The notes under the pieces were generated by a model that saw nothing but the letters and a program-made list of their open reading frames with translations, was not told the origin of the DNA and ran no database searches. The position numbers and the translations under genes were made by a program. Of a stretch of DNA of 64,000 nucleotides, positions 18,651-29,052 are shown piece after piece. The DNA comes from Triatoma infestans (taxonomy: Eukaryota; Arthropoda; Insecta; Hemiptera; Reduviidae). Every line of letters starts with the position of its first letter. Position 1 is the stretch's first letter. The DNA lies in the NCBI GenBank assembly GCA_011037195.1, contig JAAEAF010006117.1, forward strand, positions 32,189 to 96,188. Reading direction: 5' to 3'.

Positions 18651-20417
18651 ACATAAATGATTGAGGTATAATTGATTGAAAGGAAAGAATATAAATAAGA
18701 TAAATTATAGTTTTAATGAATATTTAAAAACTTGAGGACATTTTTTTTTTAAATATTTTTTTTTTTTTTAATTTTGTGAGCATTAAATAATAAAATTTTA
18801 TTTTCTGTTGCAGGTAAATAATACGAGTCATTTTCTGTATGTATGTAAGTAACTCATTTGTTTTTATGTCATTAAAGTTTACTTTAATGTCACGGCTTTT
18901 CCGTGATAGCCTGGGGGTTTTGCGATAATTCAACTTACCCAGAAGTCACCAAAAATATTGTCCGGACAATGTTCCAATAAAAATGAATTATGTCAAATAA
19001 TTTAAAAAAAAAAAAAAAAACCCTCTTTGAGCAAACCCTTTTTTGAACAAAATTGAGGAAAACCTAAATAAAGAAAACAGTAAATATTAAATGCGCTAAA
19101 AAACAATATTAGAAAATATTGCAAAATTTGTATCGAATCTTTAGTTTCATATTCTGTTTTCTTAGAAGCCAATTGTCTCATTCTTTATGGTGCATAGTTA
19201 TAATGAACTTGTAACCATTTCAAAATGCATTTTACTAAAAATAAACTTACAAACTTTTGATTGTTCCTAATATCTATTTATTCAGCAATTGGATAATAAA
19301 ACGCGTACAGCTGTATTTGCCCGGTTAAAAGTTCCTATTTAGTGATTCATACATATTTTATGTGTATTTATAAATAACCCTATAGTAAAGAATTTCACGT
19401 TGGTAATTATAAATCGGTACTGGGTAGATAGAGAAGGCGGGAAGGGGGATTGGGTAGGAAAGGAATGAGAATGGAGATTTTAAAAGAGGATACGCGTTTA
19501 AACAAAAATAAACAAACTAAACTGTCTTAAGAGAGGAGCCTCACCCGAACACTGTGTGTGTGTGTGTGTGTGTGTGTACGCTCTATATTTAGTGATTTGT
19601 GAGCTTTAGGAATGTTTGGGAAGAGGGCATTAGTATTGCAGACCAGTTTCTTACCCTTTAAAATATATATATATATAAAATCTGAAGGAGATAGTTCTCA
19701 ATTCCCCTTGTGTATTAAGGAGACACATCTAGCAGTAGCAGGGTCTGTGCACCATTAGTAATGAATATGTTCCCTTCTACTATGTCCAATATATATTAAA
19801 TAAAAAGCAGGTCTCCCATAGCTAAGTGGACGGTGCACCCTAGAACTAGAAATAAAGTTACTTGCTATGTCCAACAGGATGTCTTTAACTGGCCCGCTGT
19901 ATATAAAAGGTGATAGTCACTATCTTTAGTGCATTAAGATTATGTTTAAAACCACTTCAAGCATTCCTTCATTTCTAAAAATCTAATTTTAGATATCAAC
20001 CACCTTTATATTTGTAGTATTTATTTTTAATCATTGGTATTATATGTATGCATTCATTTAAAGGTTTCATTAAATCGATAGTAGTTACCGTTAAAAGTGT
20101 TACATGAACATATGGTCGTATTTTCGTTTGTTTCCCCTCCTCCTTATTTCACTATTTGGCATTGATCTTCAGTTTGATCTAGACTATTTCTACACCTCTC
20201 ATATCCACTTTGATCTAATTAAACATTCCTTAAAGGTGAGTAGCGTATATATCTTACGTATAAAACTTTTTCACAAGTTGTTACTATCTGAAAAATTTAA
20301 CTTATGCCAGCTGGCTTCTACCGTCCTTATTAAATGCTTCTATTAAATGTAAATATTAACTTTCTCTTCATAATCAAACATATAAAAAAAAAATATAAAC
20401 TATTGATTCAGTTTAGT
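18651..20417. other. AT-rich, no gene seen
   Basis: No gene found. An A run lies at 19003-19020, a (TG)n microsatellite at 19553-19577 and (TA)n near 19664. Short open frames (for example at 20104-20346) have no recognisable features. Confidence 0.5.
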
Positions 20418-20435
20418 AAATGATAGTTCAAAAAT

Positions 20436-20699
20436 TGAAAAATGGGTAAGAAGAAGGAAGTTGAGATGGTTGGGGCACATTATGAGAATGAAGTCCATAG
20501 AAATTGGTGGCTGGGCACCCGGAAGGGGCAAGGAAGAAATGAAGACCAAGGAATAGTGGCTAGATGACGGCGCCGAAGAGGATATTAGAAGCCAGGGCGT
20601 AACAAGATGGAGAAGAATCCCTTCGGTGAGAGAGGAGTAGGAGAGAGTGGTTGAGGAAGTCAAGGTCATTCGAGGACCGTAGTGCCACGAAAGAAGAAG
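20436..20699 (+). pseudogene. RTE-type LINE 3' fragment
   Basis: The fragment is flanked by an 18-bp direct repeat AAATGATAGTTCAAAAAT (20418-20435 and 20700-20717). It encodes WVRRRKLRWLGHIMRMKSIE, the RRLRWLGHxxRM motif near the end of RTE-type and related LINE proteins, followed by degenerate C-terminal sequence. The tail is AAGAAGAAGA. It is a severely 5'-truncated insertion with a clear TSD. Confidence 0.8.
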
Positions 20700-20738
20700 A
20701 AATGATAGTTCAAAAATAAAAACTTTTCTAAAAAAGTT

Positions 20739-20998
20739 CTAATTAAAAAAAAAAAAAAAAACTATGGCGCAACAGTCCATAAAGGACCAAGGCTTGCCAC
20801 AGACCGCGATATATTTGGGGCCGCAGTTCTCTCGCCGTTTAGTTCTGACCTTCGCTACCTAGGTAGGGCGCTGCTATCTGTAGCTTCCCACTTTTTTTGC
20901 TCACGATACTGGGTCAGCACTGATTATGCCTTTACGGGAATCGAACCCTGAATTTTCGCACGAAATGCTTGTGCGCTAAACAGATCAAGAAAAAAGTT
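20739..20998 (-). repeat. SINE2 (tRNA-derived), antisense
   Basis: On the minus strand the head carries GGGTTCGATTCCCGTAAAGG (box B region), the body AGGGTAGCGAAGG-like sequence, and the 3' end ATGGACTGTTGCGCCATAG plus an A-tail (20745-20759 as T/A run). The 9-bp repeat AAAAAAGTT on both sides (20730-20738 and 20990-20998) may be the TSD but is low complexity. Confidence 0.65.
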
Positions 20999-21860
20999 AT
21001 TACATATAAACTAAGTTATAAGTGGTATATTGTATATTTGGTTTTTAAGGGTCCAGGAAAATTTGAATATGACTACAAAATATGGCAGCACCCACTAATC
21101 AGTTCCCCAGCAAAACTTATAACGGCATTTTAAAGTTTAACCAAACTCTGTGATCTCCCAAAAACACCGCTATCAAATTAATTTTTCCCTGAAGAAATGT
21201 TACGTACAAATAAAAACTGATTGGTTTAAAATTTATGTTAGAGTTCCATATTTTAAGAAAATCTTTCTATGAAAAGGTCCAAACAACATTAACTTTATAT
21301 GTTGTAGGTAATGTTAGCAGGGATTTGTTGTTGAGATGACTGACTGCACGTACTGGTAGCGCTTAACTCACAATTTATATTTTTACAATTTTACTCTCTT
21401 TTATGAAGAAAAGATTGTATAAAACAAGTAGAGAAAGTGTCCGAGCGGCGAGTGATGATGATGATGGTTAAGTTGGTAGAGTGATGAATGGACATTTTAT
21501 TTAATTCTCAAATTTTTTATACATCCTTTTTTTTTTTTTTAATCATGGATCATCAAGATGTAAGTTTTCTGATTATACTGGCAAGATGGTTTTAGCACAG
21601 ATATTAAATAAAAAGGAGAATTATTTTCCAAGGGCTTTCGCATTTATGGATTTTTACGTTTGGCAGTCAGCCAAAAGAATGGAAAGCCAAGTCATTTTGG
21701 CATCACACCTACAAGGGAATGGGCTGTAGAAGTTTGAAAGTAACAGATGAGGAGGTGCAAACCATGTAGAGGCGGATTTGGATTGAGGATTAAGTGAACA
21801 GAAATGTTCAGTCCCAATGTTCCTGTTTGTAGTCGCTTTTCATATATTTATTGAATTCTT
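20999..21860. other. No gene seen
   Basis: AT-rich DNA. A stretch at 21620-21800 is less AT-rich but shows no long open frame or known motif. Confidence 0.4.
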
Positions 21861-21864
21861 TGAA

Positions 21865-22150
21865 ATTAGTATTTTTTTTCTCCTGGCCAGAGGAAGTATT
21901 GCGATCGTATCATTTTTACGAAATTGAGCTATCCCCGGAAATGCATGTTTTGAAAACTCCTAATTACGAAGATAATGTGTACGTATGACCCGAAGACCTA
22001 AGAGTGTTACACAATTATAAAGTTGGTATGCTAACTGCACAGATATAAAGCTATCAATTTTGAAAGTTATCTCCGGAACTTGATAGTTTTGCAGTTGTGG
22101 CATTAAATTTCAAGTATTATATGCGCTGTTGTTGTATAATCATAACCTAC
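21865..22150 (+). repeat. FamA fragment, diverged
   Basis: GAGGAAGTATTGCGATCGTA followed by GAAATTGAGCTATCCCCGGA matches the FamA left subterminal region. It decays after about 200 bp. Confidence 0.5.
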
Positions 22151-22454
22151 CTGCTTGGGCAGATACTTGACTCCCACCACCTCTATATTCATAAGGATGA
22201 ATAACTATGAAAAAGTTTATAAATAAATTTTGTCATTTTATATATTATGTAATTTACGTATGCGTATATATGTAATGTACCCCACGGCAGTTCTGGAAGT
22301 TTGCGGAAGCGGCTCTGAGGCGCCGTATATCGTGGGGAGTGGGAAATGGGCAGTAGGATGTGCGATGCAAGATTGGTTCTGTTGTGCACGTTGGGTGCGC
22401 GGAGTGAATGTTGGTTTCATGATTACCAATTGCTTATATGGAGTATGAATTTGG

Positions 22455-23120
22455 CTTTTGTAGGTTAAAAAGTGCACTCGCCTTTCGTGCTAGAATTCAG
22501 GGTTCGATTCTCATGAGGGCAAAGTCGGTGTTTACCCAGCACCGTGATGAAAGTGGGAAGGTACAGTTAGTAGCGCCCTAGGTAGCAAAGACCGAAACTA
22601 AACGGCGTGGGAACTGCTTACCATATCCCCCCTATTCAAATCGCCGTCTGGCAAGCCTTGGCCCTTCATGAGCTGTTGCTGCGTCATAGGGTTTATAGGT
22701 GATTCATATTTCTCGCTGGAAGGTATACAATAATCGCATAATTTATTATGATATAGCAACATTCGTGTATATATAGCAACATACGTGTATATTCAGTATT
22801 TGTTTAAAGTGTTTTGATGACATTCCCTTTCTTCCACAATAACTGAAGACTTCCCCTTGGGTCGCCTAGAGAAAAAAAAAATATTGTGTTAAATCAAAAC
22901 ACAATTTTCTCTTAATGCAATTCCCCCCCCCCAAATTCTAGTTGAACTAATTAGGATTTTCAGAGCCGGAATTTTTTACTAAATCTATGGTTTTTAATGT
23001 TAGGACTGGGGCTGCAATCTAAGGGCAAGTCCTAACAACATCTAAGTTACACAAGAACATCTTAAAAAAAATCTGGTGTCCTCGACTTTCTCTTATTGCG
23101 TAATGGCAAATTTTATTAAT
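22455..23120 (+). repeat. SINE2 plus downstream block, arm 1 of an inverted duplication
   Basis: SINE2 in sense orientation (22455-22700, box-B-like GGGTTCGATTCTC) is followed by a roughly 400-bp block (TTTCTCGCTGGAAGGTATAC ... TTAGGACTGGGGCTGCAATC) and a FamA terminus (TCTGGTGTCCTCGACTTTCT). The same order occurs inverted at 38115-39010. A shared SINE at the same position means the whole block was duplicated or transposed as one unit. Confidence 0.6.
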
Positions 23121-24560
23121 GGTATTATATGAAGGGTATGGTTGGATGGGTGGGACTGTGCATGTTTGACAGGGATGGGCAAAAAACTGAGTGCACTTGG
23201 TACGTTTTACGGCTCTGTGCATAGTTTTTGTTTACAGTGTAGCTCTTAGCGGTACTTCTCCAGGAATATATCGAATAGGAGATGATTGTAGCAGACGACT
23301 GTGTAGCGTGCTGTAATGTGATTGGTGTGGGTGTGATTGTAGTGGCTTGAGCGGTGTTGTAAAAGGGCTTGAAGGTGTATATATGTTCAAGAGAGAAGTA
23401 ATAAGAGATAATTAAGAAATCACCACTGTTAACAATAAATATATTCTATTAAAGTAATATCTACAACTTATTTGATATTATAAACTTATTTAATATATTG
23501 TGAAACTGCCACTGATTCTTAGAGAACGATTCCTGAAGTGTTCTGGCTTTGGAAGCAGAATATAGACTTAGTTGTTTGAAGGCTGAGTGCAGACTCTATT
23601 CTTTGAAATTCTCTCTCTAGAGGGGGGAATCTTCTTTTACCAAAGAATTTACCGAACGGGATTTTTTGTGCCTTTATTTTTCCAATAGCAATGATCTAGA
23701 TTTAATATACCTGACTCTAAAATACACTCTTTTTGAAGGTAAATTCACAACACTAAGATATTTATAAAATATTAACAAAATACAATTTTGATACTATAAA
23801 ATATTCTAAACTCTAAACTATTATTTTTCTATTTCGTTCTTCCACTACAGTGCCATACGGCATGTACGAGCGCGAACTCGGGTACCGACCAAAAGGTGGG
23901 GATAAATATAAATAAAATAAAATAAAATGAAAATGAAAATGTAATGTACGTATTAACGGAAGTAACAGAATGTCAAAGTATTTTTGTGAAACACAATATA
24001 ATAGTCTTTTCTTTTTTTATACTTTTAAAAATGTCTTATCAATCGTGCAATAAATGAGCAAATAAAATATTGTTTTAGATCAATGAATAAATCTTAGTCC
24101 ATTTTTAAATTATTTATATTAAAATTTATTTACCAATAGAATTACACAAAATATTTATAGGAAAATATGTTGAAATAAGTATCATATCTCCACTTCCTTC
24201 TCGTACGTTTTTTTTTTTTTCACAAAAATTATTAAACAGGAAGAATATAATAATGTAATTTATAATGTAATAATATAAATCAGTATTTATCTTTAACATG
24301 AAAATAAAAAAATAAATTCTATATTATAAAAGTACCAGATAGACATACAAGCTAAGATGGTCTATTTTTATTCAATAAGCCAAAATTTATTGTTTTTTTT
24401 TTTTTTTTTTTTTTTAATATTTTTAAAACCAGAAGAGGAGTATGTTTGTATTTTTCTAACTTCCTTGTAAACAGACATGCTGTAGATCTGTGATGTACGC
24501 CAGACTTGTTGAAATAGTGAATACTGAAAATATTAAGTTAGTTTTTTTTTTTTTTTATTT
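23121..24560. other. No gene seen; possible LTR remnant
   Basis: At 23228-23480 a less AT-rich stretch ends in a TATATATG site (23379), CAAGAGAG and ACAATAAATATATTC (23431), resembling LTR promoter and polyadenylation signals, but no paired copy or TSD was found. The remainder is AT-rich, with a T run at 24393-24415. Confidence 0.3.
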
Positions 24561-25440
24561 ATTTATGTAAGAGGAATCAAATGCCGATCGTATCAAATTT
24601 CTGAAATTGAATTTCCACTTCAATTTAAAAAAACATAAAATTTTGAAAGGAATGTGATAGATACCCCCTTATAAAACTACTTATCTCGTAAATTACAAGA
24701 TTTTTTTTTTTTTAATCATTTTAAATTATACATAAAATACGAATAATTTCTTTATTGTGAAATTATTAACAATGAAAATTTGCTAACAATGAAAAATTTA
24801 ATTAATTAAAAAAAAAAAATAATTAATTCATAGAAATTACAATAAAATAACTGTTAGTTAAGTTAATAGTTTTCATTTTTCACTCTACTAAAAAAGAATT
24901 ATATGTTCCAACACCCTTTAATTAATTTCCTTACTTTCCAGTTTAATTATATGGCCGTATAATAATTATTATTCATTATGTAATTCTATGTTCCCTTCGG
25001 ATTTTATGATTTTTTTTTTAATAATTAAACTTGTGCTAGAAAGTGTTGTATTATTAAATTTTCTTTTTTTTTCTGGTGACGGTATGTAAGTTTTATTGAA
25101 ACTTTTATACTTTTATTGAAACATTGTAGACTTGTACCTATATTTTCCGGTTTAATTAGAAATATTGGACCACTGATGGTTTATCTTGCTCTTTATGTAA
25201 TTAAGTTCCAGTCCTGTCTATGCTATAATTAGTACGAGAGAGATTCTAAGATAATTCAAATGGTAGAGGTAGGTAGTAAGTAGTACCAATTCTAGTGGAG
25301 CTTTTTTTGTACTAAGGTCGGAACAGTTTTCACCTGTTTTGTCACATTTCGTACAAAGTGGACTTATTGTGATATAACGATATCCATTTTGTTTTAATAT
25401 TGTCATAGCTGCCCATTGCACGTTTACCATTTCCTTAACT
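24561..25440. other. AT-rich; small FamA fragment
   Basis: GTAAGAGGAATCAAATGCCG (about 24567) resembles the FamA subterminal region. The rest is AT-rich without coding features. Confidence 0.4.
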
Positions 25441-25464
25441 GAAAAAAAAAAAAAACAACTGTCC

Positions 25465-26335
25465 AGTAAAAGTGCACTTCCGGTATACTAATTATCTTGA
25501 AACTCGGAATTTTTTGGCCATCTATTTATTTCTAATTAATTTTGTTTGTATGATAGAAATTTTATATTTTATAATCAACTACGATAGCACTTTAGAGAAA
25601 AACATAACCTCATCCCTGCCCTTAAATGAATTTTCCCAGAGAAATGTTTAAAATAAAAATTGTAGATCATTGTATGTTTAGTTTATATACGAAGTTTCGA
25701 GAAGACATTTTTGAGAAAATCGCGAAAAAGTGAAAAAAAATCATTTAGTAAAGTGGTAAAAGTAAAAGCACTTCCGGTTATCCGATTTTTTTTTTTTTTT
25801 TTGAAACTCGGAATTTCAAAAACATATTCAATTCTAATTAACATTATTAAGGTGATAGAATTGTCCAATAAACTGAAATAACACTTTAGATGAAAACCTA
25901 ACCCCACCCCTCCCACAAAACTGCCCATAAATAAATTTTACAAGAGAAACATTTCAAATAAAAGTTGTAGACCTTTGTTATGCGTACTTGATAAAACAAG
26001 TTTGAATAAAATCGTCGGAGCCATTTTTGAGAAAAACACAAAAAAGTAAACAAAAAAAAAAAACAAGTAAAGTGGTACTTCCGGTTGAGAAATTTTTGAC
26101 AGATGACCCACTGTCAGATGCCATGTTGATACCTAAACGGAATATCAAGTTTCAACTTTCTACGATTTTTCGTTTCTGAGCTATGCTGTTCACATGCACA
26201 CACACAGACCATTTGCTAAAAACCACTTTTTTGCACTCGGGGGGCCTCAAAGCAGATATTTCCGGTGAAAACTCGATATCGAAAATTTGACACGATTACA
26301 ATACTTCTCTTACTAGGACTAAGAGAAAGTGAAAA
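25465..26335 (-). repeat. FamA repeat, inverted
   Basis: The reverse complement shows the family order: TAAGAG-rich subterminal, TTTTCACCGGAAATATCTGC, a CA/TG tract, then modules marked by CCGGAAGT at about 26075, 25772 and 25487 on the plus-strand axis (spacing about 285-300 bp). Module landmarks such as ACATTTCTCTGGGAAAATTC are present. The distal terminus is diverged. Confidence 0.75.
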
Positions 26336-26610
26336 TGTGATGTAATACATACATACACACGCACTATTTTTCCTTACTATAATTATTAAAATTATGGTTG
26401 ATGAATTTTCTTAATGGGATGGGGGAATTTGTTACAAAAATATTTAAACCTTACGTGACATTCCATTAAGAAATATATAACGGCTCAGATTGCTTAGAAG
26501 TGCCAAAAATCCATCATTCCCTCAAAAATCTTAAAAATAAAAGTACTTACTATGCTCACTTTACTAAACACTAGTTTACTAAAAGTTTCTTACTAGGTAC
26601 CCCGTTTGAC
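26336..26610. other. No gene seen
   Basis: AT-rich sequence between the FamA copy and the mariner relic. The mariner TIR was not located with certainty. Confidence 0.35.
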
Positions 26611-27058
26611 TTTTTGTTTATGCTTCTGGAAAGATCTATGCAATTTATGAGCGATTTAAGAAAATTACCCAGTTGATTCTAGAAATTCGAGGGATTTTGC
26701 ATCATTACTTTAAAAAAGACTACCCCCAACAAATGCCGCTCTGAAACGAATGACCTAGAGAGGGAAGGCTCTGAACAGATCATGGGGTGCACAAATCTGG
26801 TTCAACAAATTTAGAGAGGATGCTATGAGCCTGGAAAGTAAGCTTCATCCAGGACGTCCTCTCCCCTTAGATTCAGCACTTTTGGCTACAGCTGTAGACA
26901 TGGATCCTTGCACCAGCATCAGAAAACTTTCAGGTGAATTAGGCGCGTCCCATTCATCTATAAACCGCTACCTGCGGAGCAGCTGCCATAGTTTTCACAG
27001 AAGCTACCGAAACATCCACATCAATTTACGCCCTAACAACGTGGAGTAGAAGTCTGTA
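26611..27058 (+). pseudogene. Mariner transposase relic, N-terminal part
   Basis: The frame at 26825-27049 reads LESKLHPGRPLPLDSALL then CTSIRKLSGELGASHSSINR, the linker and second helix-turn-helix of mariner-type transposases. Upstream, IRGILLHYFKKDYPQQ fits the first helix-turn-helix with shifts. The frame runs to the point where the complete LINE inserted, and the transposase resumes at 33281. This half would bind the element's inverted repeats. It is disrupted by stops and the insertion. Confidence 0.7.
27047..27058. repeat. Left TSD of the complete I-like LINE
   Basis: TAGAAGTCTGTA, repeated at 33281-33292, 12 bp. It lies within mariner transposase sequence, whose reading continues across the insertion. 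Confidence 0.9.
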
Positions 27059-27353
27059 CAGTCTGTGTTGAGCAACCGTGGAGTGCGGACCAAAGTACAC
27101 TACGGACAAACAAACAGGCTGTTCTAATATTTCTTTTACTTTTATATAAAAGATTTATTTAATTTTTTTTTTTTCCTTCTTATTTCTAGCTTTTCTTTTG
27201 AGTTTTTCTTTTAAAAGAAGTTTTTTATTTTTTGTTTTCATTTTTATTTTTCTTCTTACGTGTGTTTTATTTTATTTTATTTCATTTTTTTTTTTTTTTC
27301 TTTTCTTATTGTATAATTTCTATATCTTTCCCTTTTTTTTTTTTCCTTAGAAC

Positions 27354-28706
27354 ATGAATGACAATAGTAGGGGGCAGGTGGGAATCCCACCTGATATAGA
27401 AATGGGTGTTCAAACAGTAGAAATAATAAATGAACAAGTAAGTGATACTGGGGAAAATAATGGTGTAGCATCTGTACCAATGGAATACAGAAGTAATGAT
27501 TTGGGTCCATTTTATGTGATTGTGGAGAGTTTAAATAAAGATAAAAAGGGTATATCCAGGATTCATCCCATGTCAATTGGTAAGCTCTTATATGTAAATG
27601 TCCCTGAAATTTCAAATAATATTGAAAGAATTAAAAAGTTGGGCATAAATAGATTAAGGATTGAATTAAATAATGGTATGTCAGCGAATAAATTAATAAA
27701 ATCTAAAGTTATTAGAGAAAAAGGGTTTAATATTTACATACCTAAATATTTGTTACAAAGAAGAGCTGTTATTAGAGGGGTTGACACTGAATTATCAGAG
27801 GAGGAGATTAAAGAGGTTATTAGGGGTCCACCTGGGCAAATGTATGAATTGGTTGATATAAGAAGGCTAAAACGGAAAACTATAGATAATGAAACACAAG
27901 AGTTAAAATACTTACCTACACAATCGGTTCTAATCACAATAAGGGGTCAGCAGATACCAAATTACGTTTATATTCATTATGTAAGATGTGAGGTTCACGC
28001 TTACATACAGAGGGTAATTCAATGCAAAAAGTGCATGAGATTTGGTCACTTTTTAGACCAATGTAAGGGAAATTTAAGGTGTGAGAAGTGTGGTGAAAAT
28101 CATGATGTTAAAGAATGTATAAAGGCCGAAAGTAAATGTGTCAATTGTGGAAGTGTTGGCCATTTAGCCACCAACCACGATCTTTGCCCTCGATTTAAAA
28201 AAGAAAAAACAATAAAGCAAATTATGGCCGAGAGTAATATACCTTATAGGGAAGCGAGAAATTTTTTAGAAAATACTAATTCATTTTCAGCTCTTGCAGA
28301 GAAAGAGGCACCCGTTTTAGATAGTCTAAAAGAATTTCCCTTACTAAATAAAACCTCAATACCAAACAGAAAGTACGCCTCAACAATAACTTTTAGAAGG
28401 TCTACCAAAAGGCCAAGAGAAATCTCCCCTCCAAATTATGATCAGAAAAAAATAAATGATGCACTTTTTGTACAAGGTATCAGAAAAAATATAGCAGGTG
28501 GACTAGTTCCTACTAACCCTCATAGGGTAACGGAAATAGAAAAGACAATGGTTCCTCTCCAAGCGAATAATAATTTAGATATCATGTTTGAAGCGGTGTA
28601 TTCTATATTAAAGAGTGTTAATATTAATGAAATAAATAATATGGCAGAAGACAAATTAAAAAATATTATCAGGGAAAGAATTGATAGTTTGAATGAAGCT
28701 ATGTAA
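27354..28706 (+). CDS. LINE ORF1 protein (gag-like, zinc knuckles)
   Basis: A 450-residue ORF1 nucleic-acid-binding protein, expected to coat LINE RNA in the ribonucleoprotein. Residues about 55-215 resemble the RRM-like region before the knuckles in insect LINE gag proteins (FYVIVESLNKDKKGISRIHP). Three cysteine knuckles follow: CKKCMRFGHFLDQC (224-237, CX2CX4HX4C), CEKCGENHDVKEC (242-254) and CVNCGSVGHLATNHDLC (263-279). The C-terminus is Lys/Asn-rich. The ATG at 27354 directly follows a pyrimidine tract and TTAGAAC. No stops or shifts were seen. ORF2 follows in the same frame phase after a 346-base spacer. The function is inferred from domain order; the family call is firm. Confidence 0.88.
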   Translation: MNDNSRGQVGIPPDIEMGVQTVEIINEQVSDTGENNGVASVPMEYRSNDLGPFYVIVESLNKDKKGISRIHPMSIGKLLYVNVPEISNNIERIKKLGINRLRIELNNGMSANKLIKSKVIREKGFNIYIPKYLLQRRAVIRGVDTELSEEEIKEVIRGPPGQMYELVDIRRLKRKTIDNETQELKYLPTQSVLITIRGQQIPNYVYIHYVRCEVHAYIQRVIQCKKCMRFGHFLDQCKGNLRCEKCGENHDVKECIKAESKCVNCGSVGHLATNHDLCPRFKKEKTIKQIMAESNIPYREARNFLENTNSFSALAEKEAPVLDSLKEFPLLNKTSIPNRKYASTITFRRSTKRPREISPPNYDQKKINDALFVQGIRKNIAGGLVPTNPHRVTEIEKTMVPLQANNNLDIMFEAVYSILKSVNINEINNMAEDKLKNIIRERIDSLNEAM

Positions 28707-29052
28707 ATAAAGTAATATTTAAAAAGTAAATAATTAGTATCTTGAATACTAATTAAATTTTTGTATATAATGTATTTAGTTCTTATTTATTTTATTTATA
28801 TGTATGTATGGGTGTATATTTGTGTATATGTATATATGTATGTATGTATGTGTGTATATATGTACATAAAACTTTATTATTTAATTTGTATATAGGTATG
28901 ATAGAAATCGAACGAGTATGTCTAACTATAATTTTGTATATATGTCTCAAATTTGTAAAATTTTATTAATCTTTAATGTATTATTTATTTCAACTGTACA
29001 GTGTATATATGTACATAAATCTATTTATTTATTTATTTATTTATTATAACAT
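28707..29052 (+). other. Spacer between ORF1 and ORF2
   Basis: 346 bases rich in TATG/TGTG and ATTT repeats (28798-28862 and 29021-29045), with many stops. It is much longer than the short gaps or overlaps usual in two-ORF LINEs. No open frame; it could hold a reinitiation or internal entry signal for ORF2, which is speculation. Confidence 0.6.

Noticed and set aside
22230..22480. Overlapping frames on both strands at 22.2-22.5 kb
   Set aside because: They are mutually antisense, short and show no motif.
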